A stretch of DNA of 64,000 nucleotides from Variovorax sp. V93 (lineage in GTDB: Bacteria > Pseudomonadota > Gammaproteobacteria > Burkholderiales > Burkholderiaceae_C): the NCBI RefSeq assembly GCF_041154485.1, contig NZ_AP028669.1:2480001-2544000 (forward strand). Reading direction: 5' to 3'. Made by a program: the position numbers and the translations under genes. Every line of letters begins with the position of its first letter. Position 1 is the stretch's first letter. Shown here piece after piece: positions 39,855 through 50,703 of the stretch. The notes below the pieces were generated by a model, which saw nothing but the letters and a program-made list of their open reading frames with translations, did no database searches and was not told where the DNA came from.

Positions 39855-42185
39855 TTGACCACTGATTCCATCCCCACCCGTTTCGGCAGCGGCCAGGCAG
39901 TGCGCCGCCTCGAGGACGAGAGCCTGCTGTCCGGCGCAGGCCGCTACACCGACGACGTTGCGCTCCCCGGCCAGACGCATCTCGTCTTTCTTCGGTCGCC
40001 CTATCCGCATGCACGCATCGTGTCGATCGACACGGCCGCCGCCGCCGCCATGCCCGGCGTGCTGCGCGTGATCACCGGCGCCGAGCTGGCCGAGGCCGGC
40101 GTCAAGCCGATGCCGGGCGCCGTGGGCTTCAAGCGGGCCGACGGCAGCGACTGCGCCAGCCCGCCGCGCCTGGCCCTGGCGCATGGCAGAGCCCGCTTCG
40201 TGGGCGAGGCCGTGGCCGCGGTGGTGGCCGAAACCGTCCAGCAGGCACGCGATGCCGCCGAGGCGGTGGTGGTCGACTACGAGGCGCTTCCCATGGTGGT
40301 CGACCTCGCAAGCGCCACCGCCGACAGTGCGCCGCTGCTGTGCGATGAAGCCACCGGCAACGTCGCCGCCGAAATGCGCCATGGCAGCAGCGACGCCGCA
40401 ACAGCCGCCTTTGCCAAGGCGAAGCACGTGGTCGCGCTCGACGTGGTCAACCAGCGCGTGGTGGCGCTGACCATCGAGCCGCGCTCGGTGCTCGCGGCGC
40501 CCGACGCCGAATCCGGCCGCCTGACCATCCGCATGAGCACCCAGATGCCTTCGGGCGTACGCGATTCGATCTGCGCCGCCATCGGCCTCGCGAAAGAAAA
40601 GGTGCGCGTGGTGGTGGGCGACGTGGGCGGCGGCTTCGGCATGAAGACCGGCGCCTATCCCGAAGACATCGCCGTGGCCTTTGCCGCGCTGCAGGTCAAG
40701 CGCCCCGTGAAATGGGTGGCCGACCGCAGCGAAGAGTTTCTTTCGAGCGCGCACGGCCGCGACATCGAAGCCAAGGCCGAACTCGCACTCGACGCCGACG
40801 GAAAGATCCTTGCGCTGCGCATCAAGACGCTGGCCAACGTCGGCGCCTATGCCACCGGCACCGGCGTGGCGATCCAGCTCCTGATCGGCCCCTGGGTGCA
40901 GACCAGCGTCTACGACATCCAGACCATCGACTTCCATTTCAAGGCGGTGCTCACCAACACCGCGCCCACCGGCGCCTACCGTGGCGCGGGCCGTCCCGAG
41001 GCGATCTTCACCATCGAGCGATTGATGGACGAGGCCGCCCGTCAGACCGGCATCGACCGCGTCGCGCTGCGCCGCCGCAACTTCATCCGCCCCGAGCAGA
41101 TGCCCTACAGGAACCCGATGGCGCAGACCTACGACACCGGCAAGTTCGAGTCGGTGATGGACCAGGCACTGGCATTGGCCGACTGGCATGGCTTCGAGGC
41201 CCGCGCCGCCGAGTCAGCGCGGAACGGCAAGCACCGCGGCCTGGGCATTGCCACCTTTCTCGAATGGACCGGCGGCAACGTGTTCGAGGAGCGTGTCACG
41301 GTCTCGGTGCAGGCCGATGGCGTGATCGAGGTGTTCTCGGCCGTCAACGCCATGGGGCAGGGCATTGCCACCTCGCTCGCGCAGCTGGCGGTCGATGCCT
41401 TCGGCGTGCCGATCGAGAAGGTGCGCGTGGTGCTCGGCGACACCGACCGCGGCGACGGCTTCGGCAGCGCCGGTTCGCGCTCCCTGTTCACCGGCGGCTC
41501 GGCGGTTCGCATCGGCGCCGAGCGCACCATCGACAAGGCGCGCACGCTCGCGGCCCAGGAGTTCGAAGCCGCCATCGACGACATCACCTACACCCGCGGC
41601 GTCTTCACCGTGGCCGGCACCGACCTGGAACTCGACCTGTTCGCGCTGGCGGGCAAGCAGCCCGGGCGCGAGATCTTCGTCGACTCGACCAGCACCGTGG
41701 CCGGGCCGACCTGGCCCAACGGCTGCCACGTCTGCGAGATCGAAATCGATCCGCCCACAGGCGAGATCAGCGTGGTGGCCTACAGCTCGGTCAACGACGT
41801 GGGCCGCGTGATCAACCCGATGATCGTTCGCGGCCAGCTCGAAGGCGGTGCAGTGCAAGGCATCGGCCAGGCGCTTTACGAGCAGGTGGTGTACGACAAC
41901 GAAACCGGCCAGCCGCTCACCGGCAGCCTCATGGACTACGCCGCGCCGCGCGCGGACATCGTCCAGGCCATGTTCCACATGGAAATGGACGAGTCGACCC
42001 CGTGCGCCAACAATCCGCTCGGCGTGAAGGGCGTGGGCGAGCTGGGCACCATTGGCGCCACGCCGGCCATCGTGAACGCCGTGGCCGACGCCTTCGCGCG
42101 CAACGGTCTTGCGGCCAGCGCTCCGCACCTGCACATGCCGCTGAGCCCGGCGCGCGTGTGGCAGGCCATGCACACCGTCGACTGA
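39855..42185 (+). CDS. Xanthine dehydrogenase-family aldehyde/hydroxylase Mo-binding large subunit
   Basis: 776 residues from the TTG at 39855, with AAGAGGA 7 nt upstream; no in-frame ATG fits the family start. It is a complete CoxL/XdhB-like chain: RRLEDESLLSGAGRYTDDV, HLVFLRSPYPHARI, VGDVGGGFGMKTGAYPED, GAYRGAGRPEA, and the C-terminal GVKGVGELGTIGATPAIVNA with the active-site Glu. The active-site loop lacks the AYRCSFR of CO dehydrogenase, so it is not CO-oxidising. Partner FeS and FAD subunits are absent on both sides, which is unusual; they may be encoded elsewhere. An AraC regulator follows 36 bp later. Confidence 0.9.
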   Translation: MTTDSIPTRFGSGQAVRRLEDESLLSGAGRYTDDVALPGQTHLVFLRSPYPHARIVSIDTAAAAAMPGVLRVITGAELAEAGVKPMPGAVGFKRADGSDCASPPRLALAHGRARFVGEAVAAVVAETVQQARDAAEAVVVDYEALPMVVDLASATADSAPLLCDEATGNVAAEMRHGSSDAATAAFAKAKHVVALDVVNQRVVALTIEPRSVLAAPDAESGRLTIRMSTQMPSGVRDSICAAIGLAKEKVRVVVGDVGGGFGMKTGAYPEDIAVAFAALQVKRPVKWVADRSEEFLSSAHGRDIEAKAELALDADGKILALRIKTLANVGAYATGTGVAIQLLIGPWVQTSVYDIQTIDFHFKAVLTNTAPTGAYRGAGRPEAIFTIERLMDEAARQTGIDRVALRRRNFIRPEQMPYRNPMAQTYDTGKFESVMDQALALADWHGFEARAAESARNGKHRGLGIATFLEWTGGNVFEERVTVSVQADGVIEVFSAVNAMGQGIATSLAQLAVDAFGVPIEKVRVVLGDTDRGDGFGSAGSRSLFTGGSAVRIGAERTIDKARTLAAQEFEAAIDDITYTRGVFTVAGTDLELDLFALAGKQPGREIFVDSTSTVAGPTWPNGCHVCEIEIDPPTGEISVVAYSSVNDVGRVINPMIVRGQLEGGAVQGIGQALYEQVVYDNETGQPLTGSLMDYAAPRADIVQAMFHMEMDESTPCANNPLGVKGVGELGTIGATPAIVNAVADAFARNGLAASAPHLHMPLSPARVWQAMHTVD

Positions 42186-42221
42186 GCGTCTCCAGGCCGG
42201 TGATCGAAGGGCGCACGCACC

Positions 42222-43133
42222 ATGCTCGTCACCACCGAACTGCAGACCGATGCGATCCGCGTGTCGAGCTACCGCTGCGACGCCCGGCCCGGCGCGCGGC
42301 CGTTCACCGAGATGCACACCGAGCATTCGGTTTCGTACGTACGCAAGGGCAGCTTCGGCTACCGCACGCGCGGCAACGCCTACGAGCTGGTGGCCGGGTC
42401 CGTGCTGGTGGGCTGTCCGGGCGACGAGTACGTCTGCACCCACGATCACCATGTCTGTGGCGATGAATGCCTGGCGTTCCATCTGTCGCCGGGCTTCGTC
42501 GACCTGATCGGCGGCGACCAGCGGGCCTGGCACACGGCAGGACTTCCGCCGCTGCCCGAACTGATGGTGCTTGGCGAGCTTGCGCAGGCCGCGGCGGAGG
42601 GGCGCAGCGATGCGGGACTCGACGAGCTGGGCATGTGGTTCGCGAGCCGTTTCGTCGAGGTGGTGGAAGGGCGCGGCAAACCCGCGCCGCCATCCGCCGC
42701 CGCACGCGACAGGCGCCGTGCGGTCGATGCAGCGATGTGGATCGACGCGAATTCGCAGGACGACATCGGCCTCGAAACCGCGGCCTCCGAAGCGGGACTG
42801 AGTCCGTTCCATTTCCTGCGCCTGTTTTCGCAGGTGCTCGGCGTCACGCCGCACCAGTACCTGGTCCGCTCGCGCCTGCGCCACGCGGCGCGGCTGCTGG
42901 TGGACGACGACCGGCCCGTGACCGACGTGGCCTTCGAGGTCGGCTTTGCCGACCTGAGCAACTTCGTTCGCACCTTCCACCGCGCGGCCGGCGTGTCGCC
43001 GCGCGGCTTTCGCCAGGCTGCCAAGGGCGATCGCAAGATTTTCCAAGACCGCCTGGCCGCCCTGTTCAATGATGACCGCCTGATTCATTCATCGAGCAGA
43101 AAGTCATCGCCATGTACGACCACATCGGACTGA
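42222..43133 (+). CDS. AraC family transcriptional regulator
   Basis: 303 residues. An N-terminal cupin-like sensor ([36 protein letters not shown]) with several His and Cys residues is followed by two helix-turn-helix units at about residues 175-275: [23 protein letters not shown] and [21 protein letters not shown]. The tail of 30 residues overlaps the next gene by 22 bp. It probably controls the following VOC and SRPBCC genes or the Mo enzyme upstream, but no operator is evident. Confidence 0.92.
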   Translation: MLVTTELQTDAIRVSSYRCDARPGARPFTEMHTEHSVSYVRKGSFGYRTRGNAYELVAGSVLVGCPGDEYVCTHDHHVCGDECLAFHLSPGFVDLIGGDQRAWHTAGLPPLPELMVLGELAQAAAEGRSDAGLDELGMWFASRFVEVVEGRGKPAPPSAAARDRRRAVDAAMWIDANSQDDIGLETAASEAGLSPFHFLRLFSQVLGVTPHQYLVRSRLRHAARLLVDDDRPVTDVAFEVGFADLSNFVRTFHRAAGVSPRGFRQAAKGDRKIFQDRLAALFNDDRLIHSSSRKSSPCTTTSD

Positions 43134-43471
43134 AAGTCAAAGACCTTGCCGCGAGCCGGCGCTTCTACGAGGCTGCGCTCGCGCCGCTCGGCCATGTGCC
43201 GGGCTCCTACGACGACAGCTATGCCGGCATAGGTCCCGCCGGCGAGCCCGCGCTCTGGCTCTATGCGGCCGAGGGCGCCAAAGGACCGGGAACACACATC
43301 GCATTCCGTGCGGCCGATCACAAGGCTGTCGAGGCCTTCCACAAGGCGGGCTTGAAGGCTGGCGGCACAGACAATGGCGGCGCCGGCCCGCGTACCGACT
43401 ACAGCCCGACCTACTACGCGGCCTTCCTGATCGACCCGGACGGCAACAACGTGGAGGCGGTCTGCCCCTGA
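43112..43471 (+). CDS. VOC family (glyoxalase-like) protein
   Basis: 119 residues with the vicinal-oxygen-chelate start [23 protein letters not shown] and end [15 protein letters not shown], which place the metal-binding His5 and a late Glu. Proteins of this size include glyoxalase- and dioxygenase-like members, and the reaction is unknown. It overlaps the AraC gene by 22 bp and is 15 bp before an SRPBCC protein. Confidence 0.9.
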   Translation: MYDHIGLKVKDLAASRRFYEAALAPLGHVPGSYDDSYAGIGPAGEPALWLYAAEGAKGPGTHIAFRAADHKAVEAFHKAGLKAGGTDNGGAGPRTDYSPTYYAAFLIDPDGNNVEAVCP

Positions 43472-43486
43472 AGGCGCGCACAACCC

Positions 43487-45175
<1,689 letters not shown>

Positions 45176-45196
45176 ACACTTCGCACATTGAACCAG

Positions 45197-45967
45197 ATGA
45201 CCATCGCCAAGGCCGACTTCATCGAGGGCATCGCCAAGGGAATGGCGGTGCTCGAAAGCTTCGACACCGAGCGCCAGCGCCTCAACGCCACGCTGGCCGC
45301 CGAGCGCGCCGGCCTCACGCGTGCCGCCGCGCGCCGGCATCTGCTCACGCTGGCCCACCTGGGCTACCTGGAGACCGACGGCAGCTATTTCTGGATGGCG
45401 CCCAAGGTGCTGCGCTTCTCGGGCAGCTACCTGGCGTCGTCGCGCCTGCCGCGCGCGCTGCAGCCCACGCTGAACCGGCTGGCGGCGCAGACCGGCGAAT
45501 CGTTCTCGGCCGTGGTGCTCGATGGCGAAGAGGCGGTCATCATCGCGCGCAGCGGCGCCTACGGCACGCCGACCCGCGTGCTGGCCTATGGCCTGCACTT
45601 GGGCGCCCGCTTGCCGGCCCATGCCACCTCGACAGGCCGGGTGCTGCTCGCGGCCATGGCGCCGGCCCAGTTCACGCAGTGGCTCAAGGGGCGTCACCTT
45701 GCGCGGCTCACGCCGCACACCACCACCCAGGCGCGCGGCCTGCGACAGCTGATCGCCCGCGTGCGCAAGGACGATTACTGCTTTGCCAGCGAAGAGCACG
45801 AGCTCGGCGTGCAGGCGCTCGCGGTGCCGCTGCGCGACATGCAGGGCCGCACGGTGGCCGCGCTCAACGTGGTGCTGTCCGGCACGCGCTACCAGGAGGA
45901 GACGCTCCAGCGCGAGATGCTGCCGCTGCTCTTCGAGGCGGCGCGCGAAGTCCGGTCGCTGCTGTGA
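45197..45967 (+). CDS. pobR: IclR family regulator, PobR/PcaR type
   Basis: 256 residues from the ATG at 45197 (MTIAKADFIEGIAKGMAVLESF), which is the typical start of PobR/PcaR/PcaU regulators. The winged helix is NATLAAERAGLTRAAARRHLLTLAHLGYL, and the effector domain shows HATSTGRVLLAAM and CFASEEHELGVQALAVPL. Position divergent from pobA implies that it activates pobA in response to 4-hydroxybenzoate. The gene symbol is assigned by this context. Confidence 0.88.
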   Translation: MTIAKADFIEGIAKGMAVLESFDTERQRLNATLAAERAGLTRAAARRHLLTLAHLGYLETDGSYFWMAPKVLRFSGSYLASSRLPRALQPTLNRLAAQTGESFSAVVLDGEEAVIIARSGAYGTPTRVLAYGLHLGARLPAHATSTGRVLLAAMAPAQFTQWLKGRHLARLTPHTTTQARGLRQLIARVRKDDYCFASEEHELGVQALAVPLRDMQGRTVAALNVVLSGTRYQEETLQREMLPLLFEAAREVRSLL

Positions 45968-46021
45968 GATGAACTTCCACGCGGCCGCCGCCTCGAATCC
46001 CGAAACGGACAAGACAACACC

Positions 46022-46681
46022 ATGCGACTCCTGCTTCTCGAAGACGACGTGATGATCGGCGAGGCCGTGCTCGACCTGCTGCGCGCCGAGCAGTACGCGG
46101 TGGATTGGGTGAAGGACGGCGAGGCGGCCGAGTCCGCACTGCGCACCCAGCAGTACGACCTCGTGCTGCTCGACCTGGGCGTGCCGCGCCGCGACGGGCT
46201 CGAGGTGCTGCGCAGCCTGCGCGCCCGCAAGCAGCGCATGCCGGTGCTGATTGCCACCGCGCGCGACTCGGTGCAGCAGCGCATCGAAGGGCTCGATGCG
46301 GGGGCCGACGACTACGTGCTGAAGCCCTACGACCTCGACGAGCTGCTGGCCCGCATCCGCGCCCTGCTGCGCCGCGCCGCGGGGCGCGCCGAGCCGGTGT
46401 ACGAGCACATGGGCGTGAGCATCAACCCCGCCACGCGCGAGGTCGCGGTGGATGGCCAGCCGGTGGTGCTTTCGGCGCGCGAATGGGCCGTGCTCGAACC
46501 GCTGATCGCGCGGCCCGGCATGGTGCTGTCGCGCGCCCAGCTCGAGGAAAAGCTCTACAGCTGGAAGGATGAAATCAGCAGCAATGCGGTCGAGGTCTAC
46601 GTGCACGGCCTGCGCAAGAAACTCGGCGCAGAGCTGATCCGCAACGTGCGAGGCGTCGGCTACATGGTGCCGAAGGCATGA
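46022..46681 (+). CDS. OmpR-family response regulator, QseB/PmrA-like
   Basis: 219 residues. The receiver domain has the acidic pair E7/D8/D9, the phosphoacceptor D51 (LVLLDLGVPRRDG) and the conserved Lys in DYVLKPYDLDELLAR. A winged-helix output domain follows, with SAREWAVLEPLI, AQLEEKLYSW and NAVEVYVHGLRKKLG. It overlaps the sensor kinase gene by 4 bp. A PmrA-like direct repeat lies upstream of the protease gene that follows the kinase, suggesting a direct target. Confidence 0.94.
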   Translation: MRLLLLEDDVMIGEAVLDLLRAEQYAVDWVKDGEAAESALRTQQYDLVLLDLGVPRRDGLEVLRSLRARKQRMPVLIATARDSVQQRIEGLDAGADDYVLKPYDLDELLARIRALLRRAAGRAEPVYEHMGVSINPATREVAVDGQPVVLSAREWAVLEPLIARPGMVLSRAQLEEKLYSWKDEISSNAVEVYVHGLRKKLGAELIRNVRGVGYMVPKA

Positions 46682-48006
46682 TCCGCACGCTGACCGGATC
46701 GCTGCGTGCGCGCCTGCTGTGGTTTTTGCTCGCGGCCATCGTGCTGGCCGCCGGCGCGCAGGCGCTGGTGGCCTATCGCACGGTGCTGAAGGAGGCCGAC
46801 GAGATCTTCGACTACCACATGCAGCAGATGGCGCTGTCGCTGCGCGCGGGCTTGCCGCCGAGCGCGGCCGTGGGCGGCCTGGGCAGCGGCGAGCAGAACT
46901 TCGACTTCGTGGTGCAGGTGTGGACCGCCGACGGCGTGCGTATCTTCGAATCGGCCGAGCAGGCCGCGCTGCCGCAGCTGGCGGTGCTGGGCTTTGCCGA
47001 CGTGCGCGCGCGCGGCACCACCTACCGCGTGTTCTCGATGCAGACGAGCGGGCTGGTGATCCAGGTTGCGCAGGACATGGCGGCACGCCGCAACATGGCC
47101 GGCGCACTGGCCCTGCGCACCATCGCGCCGGTGGCGCTGATGGCGCCGCTGCTCATGCTGGTGGTGTGGTGGGTGGTGAGCCGGTCGCTCGCGCCGGTGG
47201 CGCGCGTGCGGGGGCAGGTCGCGTCGAGGCAGGCCGACGATCTTTCTCCCGTGAGCGAGGAGAACCTGCCCGACGAGGTGCGTCCTCTGGTGCAGGAGCT
47301 CAACCTCCTGTTCGACCGGGTGCGGCACGCCTTCGATGCGCAGAAGCACTTCGTGGCCGATGCCGCGCACGAGCTGCGCTCGCCGCTGGCCGCGCTCAAG
47401 CTGCAGGTGCAAGGCCTGCAGCGCGCCTCCGATGCCGCGTCGCGCGAACTCGCGGTGAGCCGGCTGGTGGCAGGCATCGACCGCGCGACGCGTCTGGTCG
47501 AGCAGATGCTCGCCCTGGCCCGGCACGAGGCCAGCATGGCTGCGGGGGCCAAGCCGGAACCGGTCGACCTCAGCGAAGTGGCGCGCCTGGCCATCTCGGA
47601 CGCAGTCGCGGCCGCGCAGGCCCGGCGCATCGACATCGGCATCTCGCATGCCGACCCGGCCGTGGTGAACGGCCAGCCCGAGGCGCTGCGCATGCTGCTG
47701 CGCAACCTGATCGACAACGCCGTCAAGTACACGCCAGAAGAGGGACGGGTCGACGTCGGCATAGCAAGCCTGGGCACGGCGGTCGAGCTGAGCGTGGACG
47801 ACAGCGGCCCCGGCTTGCCCGAGGACGAGCGCGAACGCGTGCTCGACCGCTTCTACCGCTCGGGCGAGCCGCAGGCGCCGGGCAGCGGCCTCGGGCTGGC
47901 GATCGTGAAGTCGATCGCCGAGATGCACGGCGCCACGGTCGCGCTCGCGGCTTCGCCGACGCTGGGCGGCTTGCGGGTACTGGTGCGCTTTGCTGCCAAG
48001 GCCTGA
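46678..48006 (+). CDS. Sensor histidine kinase, QseC/PmrB-like
   Basis: 442 residues. An N-terminal helix (RLLWFLLAAIVLAAGAQALVAY) and a second near residue 150 (VALMAPLLMLVVWWVVS) flank a periplasmic sensor of about 115 residues. A HAMP-like segment leads to the H box H231 in DAAHELRSPLAAL, N box NLIDNAVKYTP, and G1 box DSGPGLP with GSGLGLAIVKS. It should phosphorylate the response regulator with which its gene overlaps. The signal is unknown; relatives sense metals, pH, polymyxin or catechol compounds. Confidence 0.94.
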   Translation: MIRTLTGSLRARLLWFLLAAIVLAAGAQALVAYRTVLKEADEIFDYHMQQMALSLRAGLPPSAAVGGLGSGEQNFDFVVQVWTADGVRIFESAEQAALPQLAVLGFADVRARGTTYRVFSMQTSGLVIQVAQDMAARRNMAGALALRTIAPVALMAPLLMLVVWWVVSRSLAPVARVRGQVASRQADDLSPVSEENLPDEVRPLVQELNLLFDRVRHAFDAQKHFVADAAHELRSPLAALKLQVQGLQRASDAASRELAVSRLVAGIDRATRLVEQMLALARHEASMAAGAKPEPVDLSEVARLAISDAVAAAQARRIDIGISHADPAVVNGQPEALRMLLRNLIDNAVKYTPEEGRVDVGIASLGTAVELSVDDSGPGLPEDERERVLDRFYRSGEPQAPGSGLGLAIVKSIAEMHGATVALAASPTLGGLRVLVRFAAKA

Positions 48007-48020
48007 ACCGCCGTCCGCGG

Positions 48021-48037
48021 TTTAAGCCGCGCTTAAG
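48021..48037 (+). promoter_or_regulatory. PmrA/QseB-like binding box upstream of degP
   Basis: TTTAAG-CCGCG-CTTAAG is a direct repeat of two hexamers with a 5-bp spacer, the published pattern of PmrA-type boxes (CTTAAG-N5-CTTAAG). It lies just after the two-component genes and 63 bp before the protease start. Confidence 0.6.
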
Positions 48038-48099
48038 CCGGCGGGCCGACATTCCTTCCATCGTGTTTGCGTGCAGACGCATTGAAAGGAAAGCTAGAA

Positions 48100-49575
48100 A
48101 TGAACACCCGCCTGACTTCTCCCCATGCCCTGGTTCTTGCCCTGGCGACCGCCGGGGTGATCGGTGCCGTCGGTGCCGGCGCCTACACCAGTGCCCGCGC
48201 CGTGAATGCGCCGACCACCAATGCCACGAGCGTGGCGCCCGCGGCCATGGTGACGCTGCCCGACTTCTCCACCATCACCTCGCGCGACGGCCCTGCGGTG
48301 GTCAACATCAGCGTGACCGGTACCGCCAAGGCGTCCGAGGACCAGGCCGCAGCCGAGATGCAGGGCATCGACCCGGACGATCCGATGTTCCAGTTCTTCC
48401 GCCGCTTCCAGGGCCAGATGGGCCCGCGCTCCCAGCAGCGCGAGGTGCCGGTGCGGGCGCAGGGCTCGGGCTTCATCGTGAGCCCCGACGGCATCATCAT
48501 GACCAACGCACACGTCGTGAAGGATGCCAAGGAGGTCACAGTCAAGCTGACCGACCGGCGCGAATACCGCGCGAAGGTGCTCGGCGCCGATGCCAAGACC
48601 GACATCGCGGTGCTCAAGATCGACGCCAAGAACCTGCCCACGCTCGCGCTCGGCAACACCAAGGACCTGAAGGTCGGCGAATGGGTGCTGGCCATCGGCT
48701 CGCCCTTCGGCTTCGAGAGCACAGTGACGGCCGGCGTGGTGAGCGCCAAGGGCCGCTCGCTGCCCGACGACAGCTACGTGCCGTTCATCCAGACCGACGT
48801 GGCGGTGAACCCCGGCAACTCCGGCGGCCCGCTGCTCAACACGCGTGGCGAAGTGGTCGGCATCAACTCGCAGATCTACAGCCGCAGCGGCGGCTATCAG
48901 GGCGTGTCCTTTGCCATTCCGATCGACGTGGCGGTACAGGTGAAGGACCAGATCGTCGCGACCGGCAAGGCCACGCATGCGCGGCTCGGCGTGGCGGTGC
49001 AGGAAGTGAACCAGGCCTTTGCCGATTCCTTCAAGCTCGACAAGCCCGAGGGTGCACTGGTCTCCAACATCGAGAAGGGCGGCCCCGGCGACAAGGCCGG
49101 CCTGAAGGCGGGCGACGTGATCCGCAAGGTCGACGGCCAGCCCATCGTCTCGTCGGGCGACCTGCCTGCGGTCATCGGGCAGCAGACGCCGGGCAAGAAG
49201 GTCACGCTCGAAGTCTGGCGCCAGGGCGAGCGGCAGGAGCTTTCGGCCAAGCTCGGCGATGCGAGCGACAAGCCGGTGCAGGTTGCCAAGAACGACAGTG
49301 CGGCGGGGCAGGGCAAGCTCGGCCTTGCGCTGCGGCCGCTGCAGCCTCAGGAAAAGCGCGAAGCCGCCATCGAGAACGGGCTGCTCGTCGAGGATGTGGC
49401 GGGGCCGTCCGCCATGGCCGGGGTGCAGGCGGGCGACGTGCTGCTGGCCATCAACGGCACGCCCGCCAGGAGCCTGGAGCAGGTGCGCGAGGTGGTGGCC
49501 AAGGCCGACAAGTCGGTGGCGCTGCTGATCCAGCGCGGCGAGGACAAGATCTTCGTGCCGGTGCGGATCGGCTGA
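48100..49575 (+). CDS. Periplasmic serine protease, DegP/MucD (Do) family
   Basis: 491 residues from the ATG at 48100, with AAAGGAAAGC upstream; an ATG at 48067 lacks a ribosome site. A signal or anchor helix (ALVLALATAGVIGAVGAGAY) precedes a trypsin-like domain with triad H138 (TNAHVV), D168 (KTDIAVL) and S241 (GNSGGP), and two PDZ domains at about residues 290-380 and 400-490. Do proteases degrade or hold misfolded envelope proteins. Its location behind a QseBC/PmrAB-like system with a PmrA-like box suggests induction by envelope stress. Confidence 0.93.
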   Translation: MNTRLTSPHALVLALATAGVIGAVGAGAYTSARAVNAPTTNATSVAPAAMVTLPDFSTITSRDGPAVVNISVTGTAKASEDQAAAEMQGIDPDDPMFQFFRRFQGQMGPRSQQREVPVRAQGSGFIVSPDGIIMTNAHVVKDAKEVTVKLTDRREYRAKVLGADAKTDIAVLKIDAKNLPTLALGNTKDLKVGEWVLAIGSPFGFESTVTAGVVSAKGRSLPDDSYVPFIQTDVAVNPGNSGGPLLNTRGEVVGINSQIYSRSGGYQGVSFAIPIDVAVQVKDQIVATGKATHARLGVAVQEVNQAFADSFKLDKPEGALVSNIEKGGPGDKAGLKAGDVIRKVDGQPIVSSGDLPAVIGQQTPGKKVTLEVWRQGERQELSAKLGDASDKPVQVAKNDSAAGQGKLGLALRPLQPQEKREAAIENGLLVEDVAGPSAMAGVQAGDVLLAINGTPARSLEQVREVVAKADKSVALLIQRGEDKIFVPVRIG

Positions 49576-49595
49576 AGCCCGCGCCAGGACAAAAG

Positions 49596-49898
49596 ATGGC
49601 TTCATCCGAGGGCGGCCTTTCGGCACACATCCTGCCCACGTCGGCCACCATGATCGGGGTGTGCATGACCGTGATGTCGATCGGCCACCTGGGCCCGCGC
49701 GACGACCTGCGGCTGCTGATCGACCGCCTGCTGGCCATCGACGCACTGGTCTTCCTCGCCAGCGCACTCCTGTCTTTCATCTCGATGCGCTCGCGCAGTT
49801 CGGGCGTACGGCTGGAGGCCTGGGGCGAGATGGTCTTCATCGCGGGCCTCGCGCTGCTGGCCCTGGGCGCGGTGACGCTGGCGTTTGCGCTGCGCTGA
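49596..49898 (+). CDS. Small membrane protein
   Basis: 100 residues starting MASSEGGLSAHILP, 20 bp after the protease gene. Three hydrophobic segments are visible: TSATMIGVCMTVMSIGHL, LLAIDALVFLASALLSFI and MVFIAGLALLALGAVTLAFAL. I know no function. It may be a distal member of the two-component and protease transcript. Confidence 0.7.
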   Translation: MASSEGGLSAHILPTSATMIGVCMTVMSIGHLGPRDDLRLLIDRLLAIDALVFLASALLSFISMRSRSSGVRLEAWGEMVFIAGLALLALGAVTLAFALR

Positions 49899-49913
49899 GG
49901 CCGGCGCCCCGGC

Positions 49914-50123
49914 TCAGGATTCCTTGTTGCCCGGATCCTTGTCGGGAGCCTGCGCGTCGAGTTCGTCCTTGACGGACCGGTTTCCTCGAAGGACCAGGAA
50001 GAGCACGGCGCCCAGGCCAATGGCAACAATCACGGCAATGAATCCGCCGCCGGAGGCCCACCACCAGAACAGACCGCCTGCAACAAGCAGCAGCGCGGTG
50101 ATGAGTAGAGATTTCAAGTGCAT
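49914..50123 (-). CDS. Small membrane protein, unknown
   Basis: 69 residues. Two adjacent hydrophobic helices (MHLKSLLITALLLVAGGLFWWW and FIAVIVAIGLGAVLFLVL in outline) and a charged C-terminus (RSVKDELDAQAPDKDPGNKES). It converges on the preceding small gene with a 15-bp gap. The translation shows a good membrane-protein pattern, but no family is recognised. Confidence 0.6.
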   Translation of the reverse strand: MHLKSLLITALLLVAGGLFWWWASGGGFIAVIVAIGLGAVLFLVLRGNRSVKDELDAQAPDKDPGNKES

Positions 50124-50349
50124 GGCGCGAGGCGATAGTACGTTGGCGCTAATGTACGCGTCGTTACCGTTCGGCGCCCAATTTGTATTCTGGGATATAC
50201 CCTCTTTTTTGCTTTGCCGCAGGGACGTAGCACTCCATCGATGGGGCTTGTGCTGCCCGTTCCACCGTGTCGGTGAGCAGGCGAACTCGAAGGAAGGGAT
50301 GAGCCACTCGTCCCAGGCTGGAAGAACCTGAAGCGAGCGAAGGGGGCGG
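50124..50349. other. Intergenic stretch without a recognised gene
   Basis: 226 bp with a short AT-rich core (50190-50215) and a hairpin GGGATGAG-CCA-CTCGTCCC (50296-50314, one G-T pair). No riboswitch or convincing coding frame is seen. Confidence 0.5.
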
Positions 50350-50598
50350 TCACCCGTATGCCAGTGCGAGTTCCGTGATTCCTTCCGATGTGATCTTCAC
50401 GACCACCGCGGATTCGTAGTTCCTGAACGAACTGCGAAGATCGAGCGGCGGGGAGATGTCCGCCTCGACGCAGCCCAGGGCCTTGAGCGTCGCGATGGCC
50501 TGGATCAACTCCGGATCCCGGACATGAACCGGGAACCTGGCATGTTCGAGTTCGAGCAGGTACTCAATGGGTGTCGCTGGCACGATGGGGAACATCAT
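50350..50598 (-). CDS. Small hypothetical protein
   Basis: 82 residues starting MMFPIVPATPIEYLLELE. No motif is recognised. It has a compact alpha/beta look with hydrophobic positions at regular spacing and no membrane helix. The first ATG pair is at 50598 and 50595. It is isolated from its neighbours by more than 100 bp on each side, so its reality rests on codon use only. Confidence 0.5.
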   Translation of the reverse strand: MMFPIVPATPIEYLLELEHARFPVHVRDPELIQAIATLKALGCVEADISPPLDLRSSFRNYESAVVVKITSEGITELALAYG

Positions 50599-50703
50599 GG
50601 CCCAACCGTGTCGGCTTGTGTTCAGCCTGCGTTGATGAGATTCGTGCGGATCACCCTACAGGCGTCGGACCGGGTGCACGACCACAACAGGCCCGATGCT
50701 CAC

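Noticed and set aside
39855..42185. Carbon monoxide dehydrogenase large subunit
   Set aside because: The AYRCSFR active-site loop of true CO dehydrogenases is missing; GAYRGAGR is present instead.
46719..49898. A 1059-codon frame through the kinase and protease genes
   Set aside because: Most of it is out of frame with well-supported genes; only its final 100 codons from 49596 make a plausible membrane protein.
50124..50349. Possible cyclic-di-GMP or other riboswitch
   Set aside because: The conserved core elements and helix order are absent on both strands.
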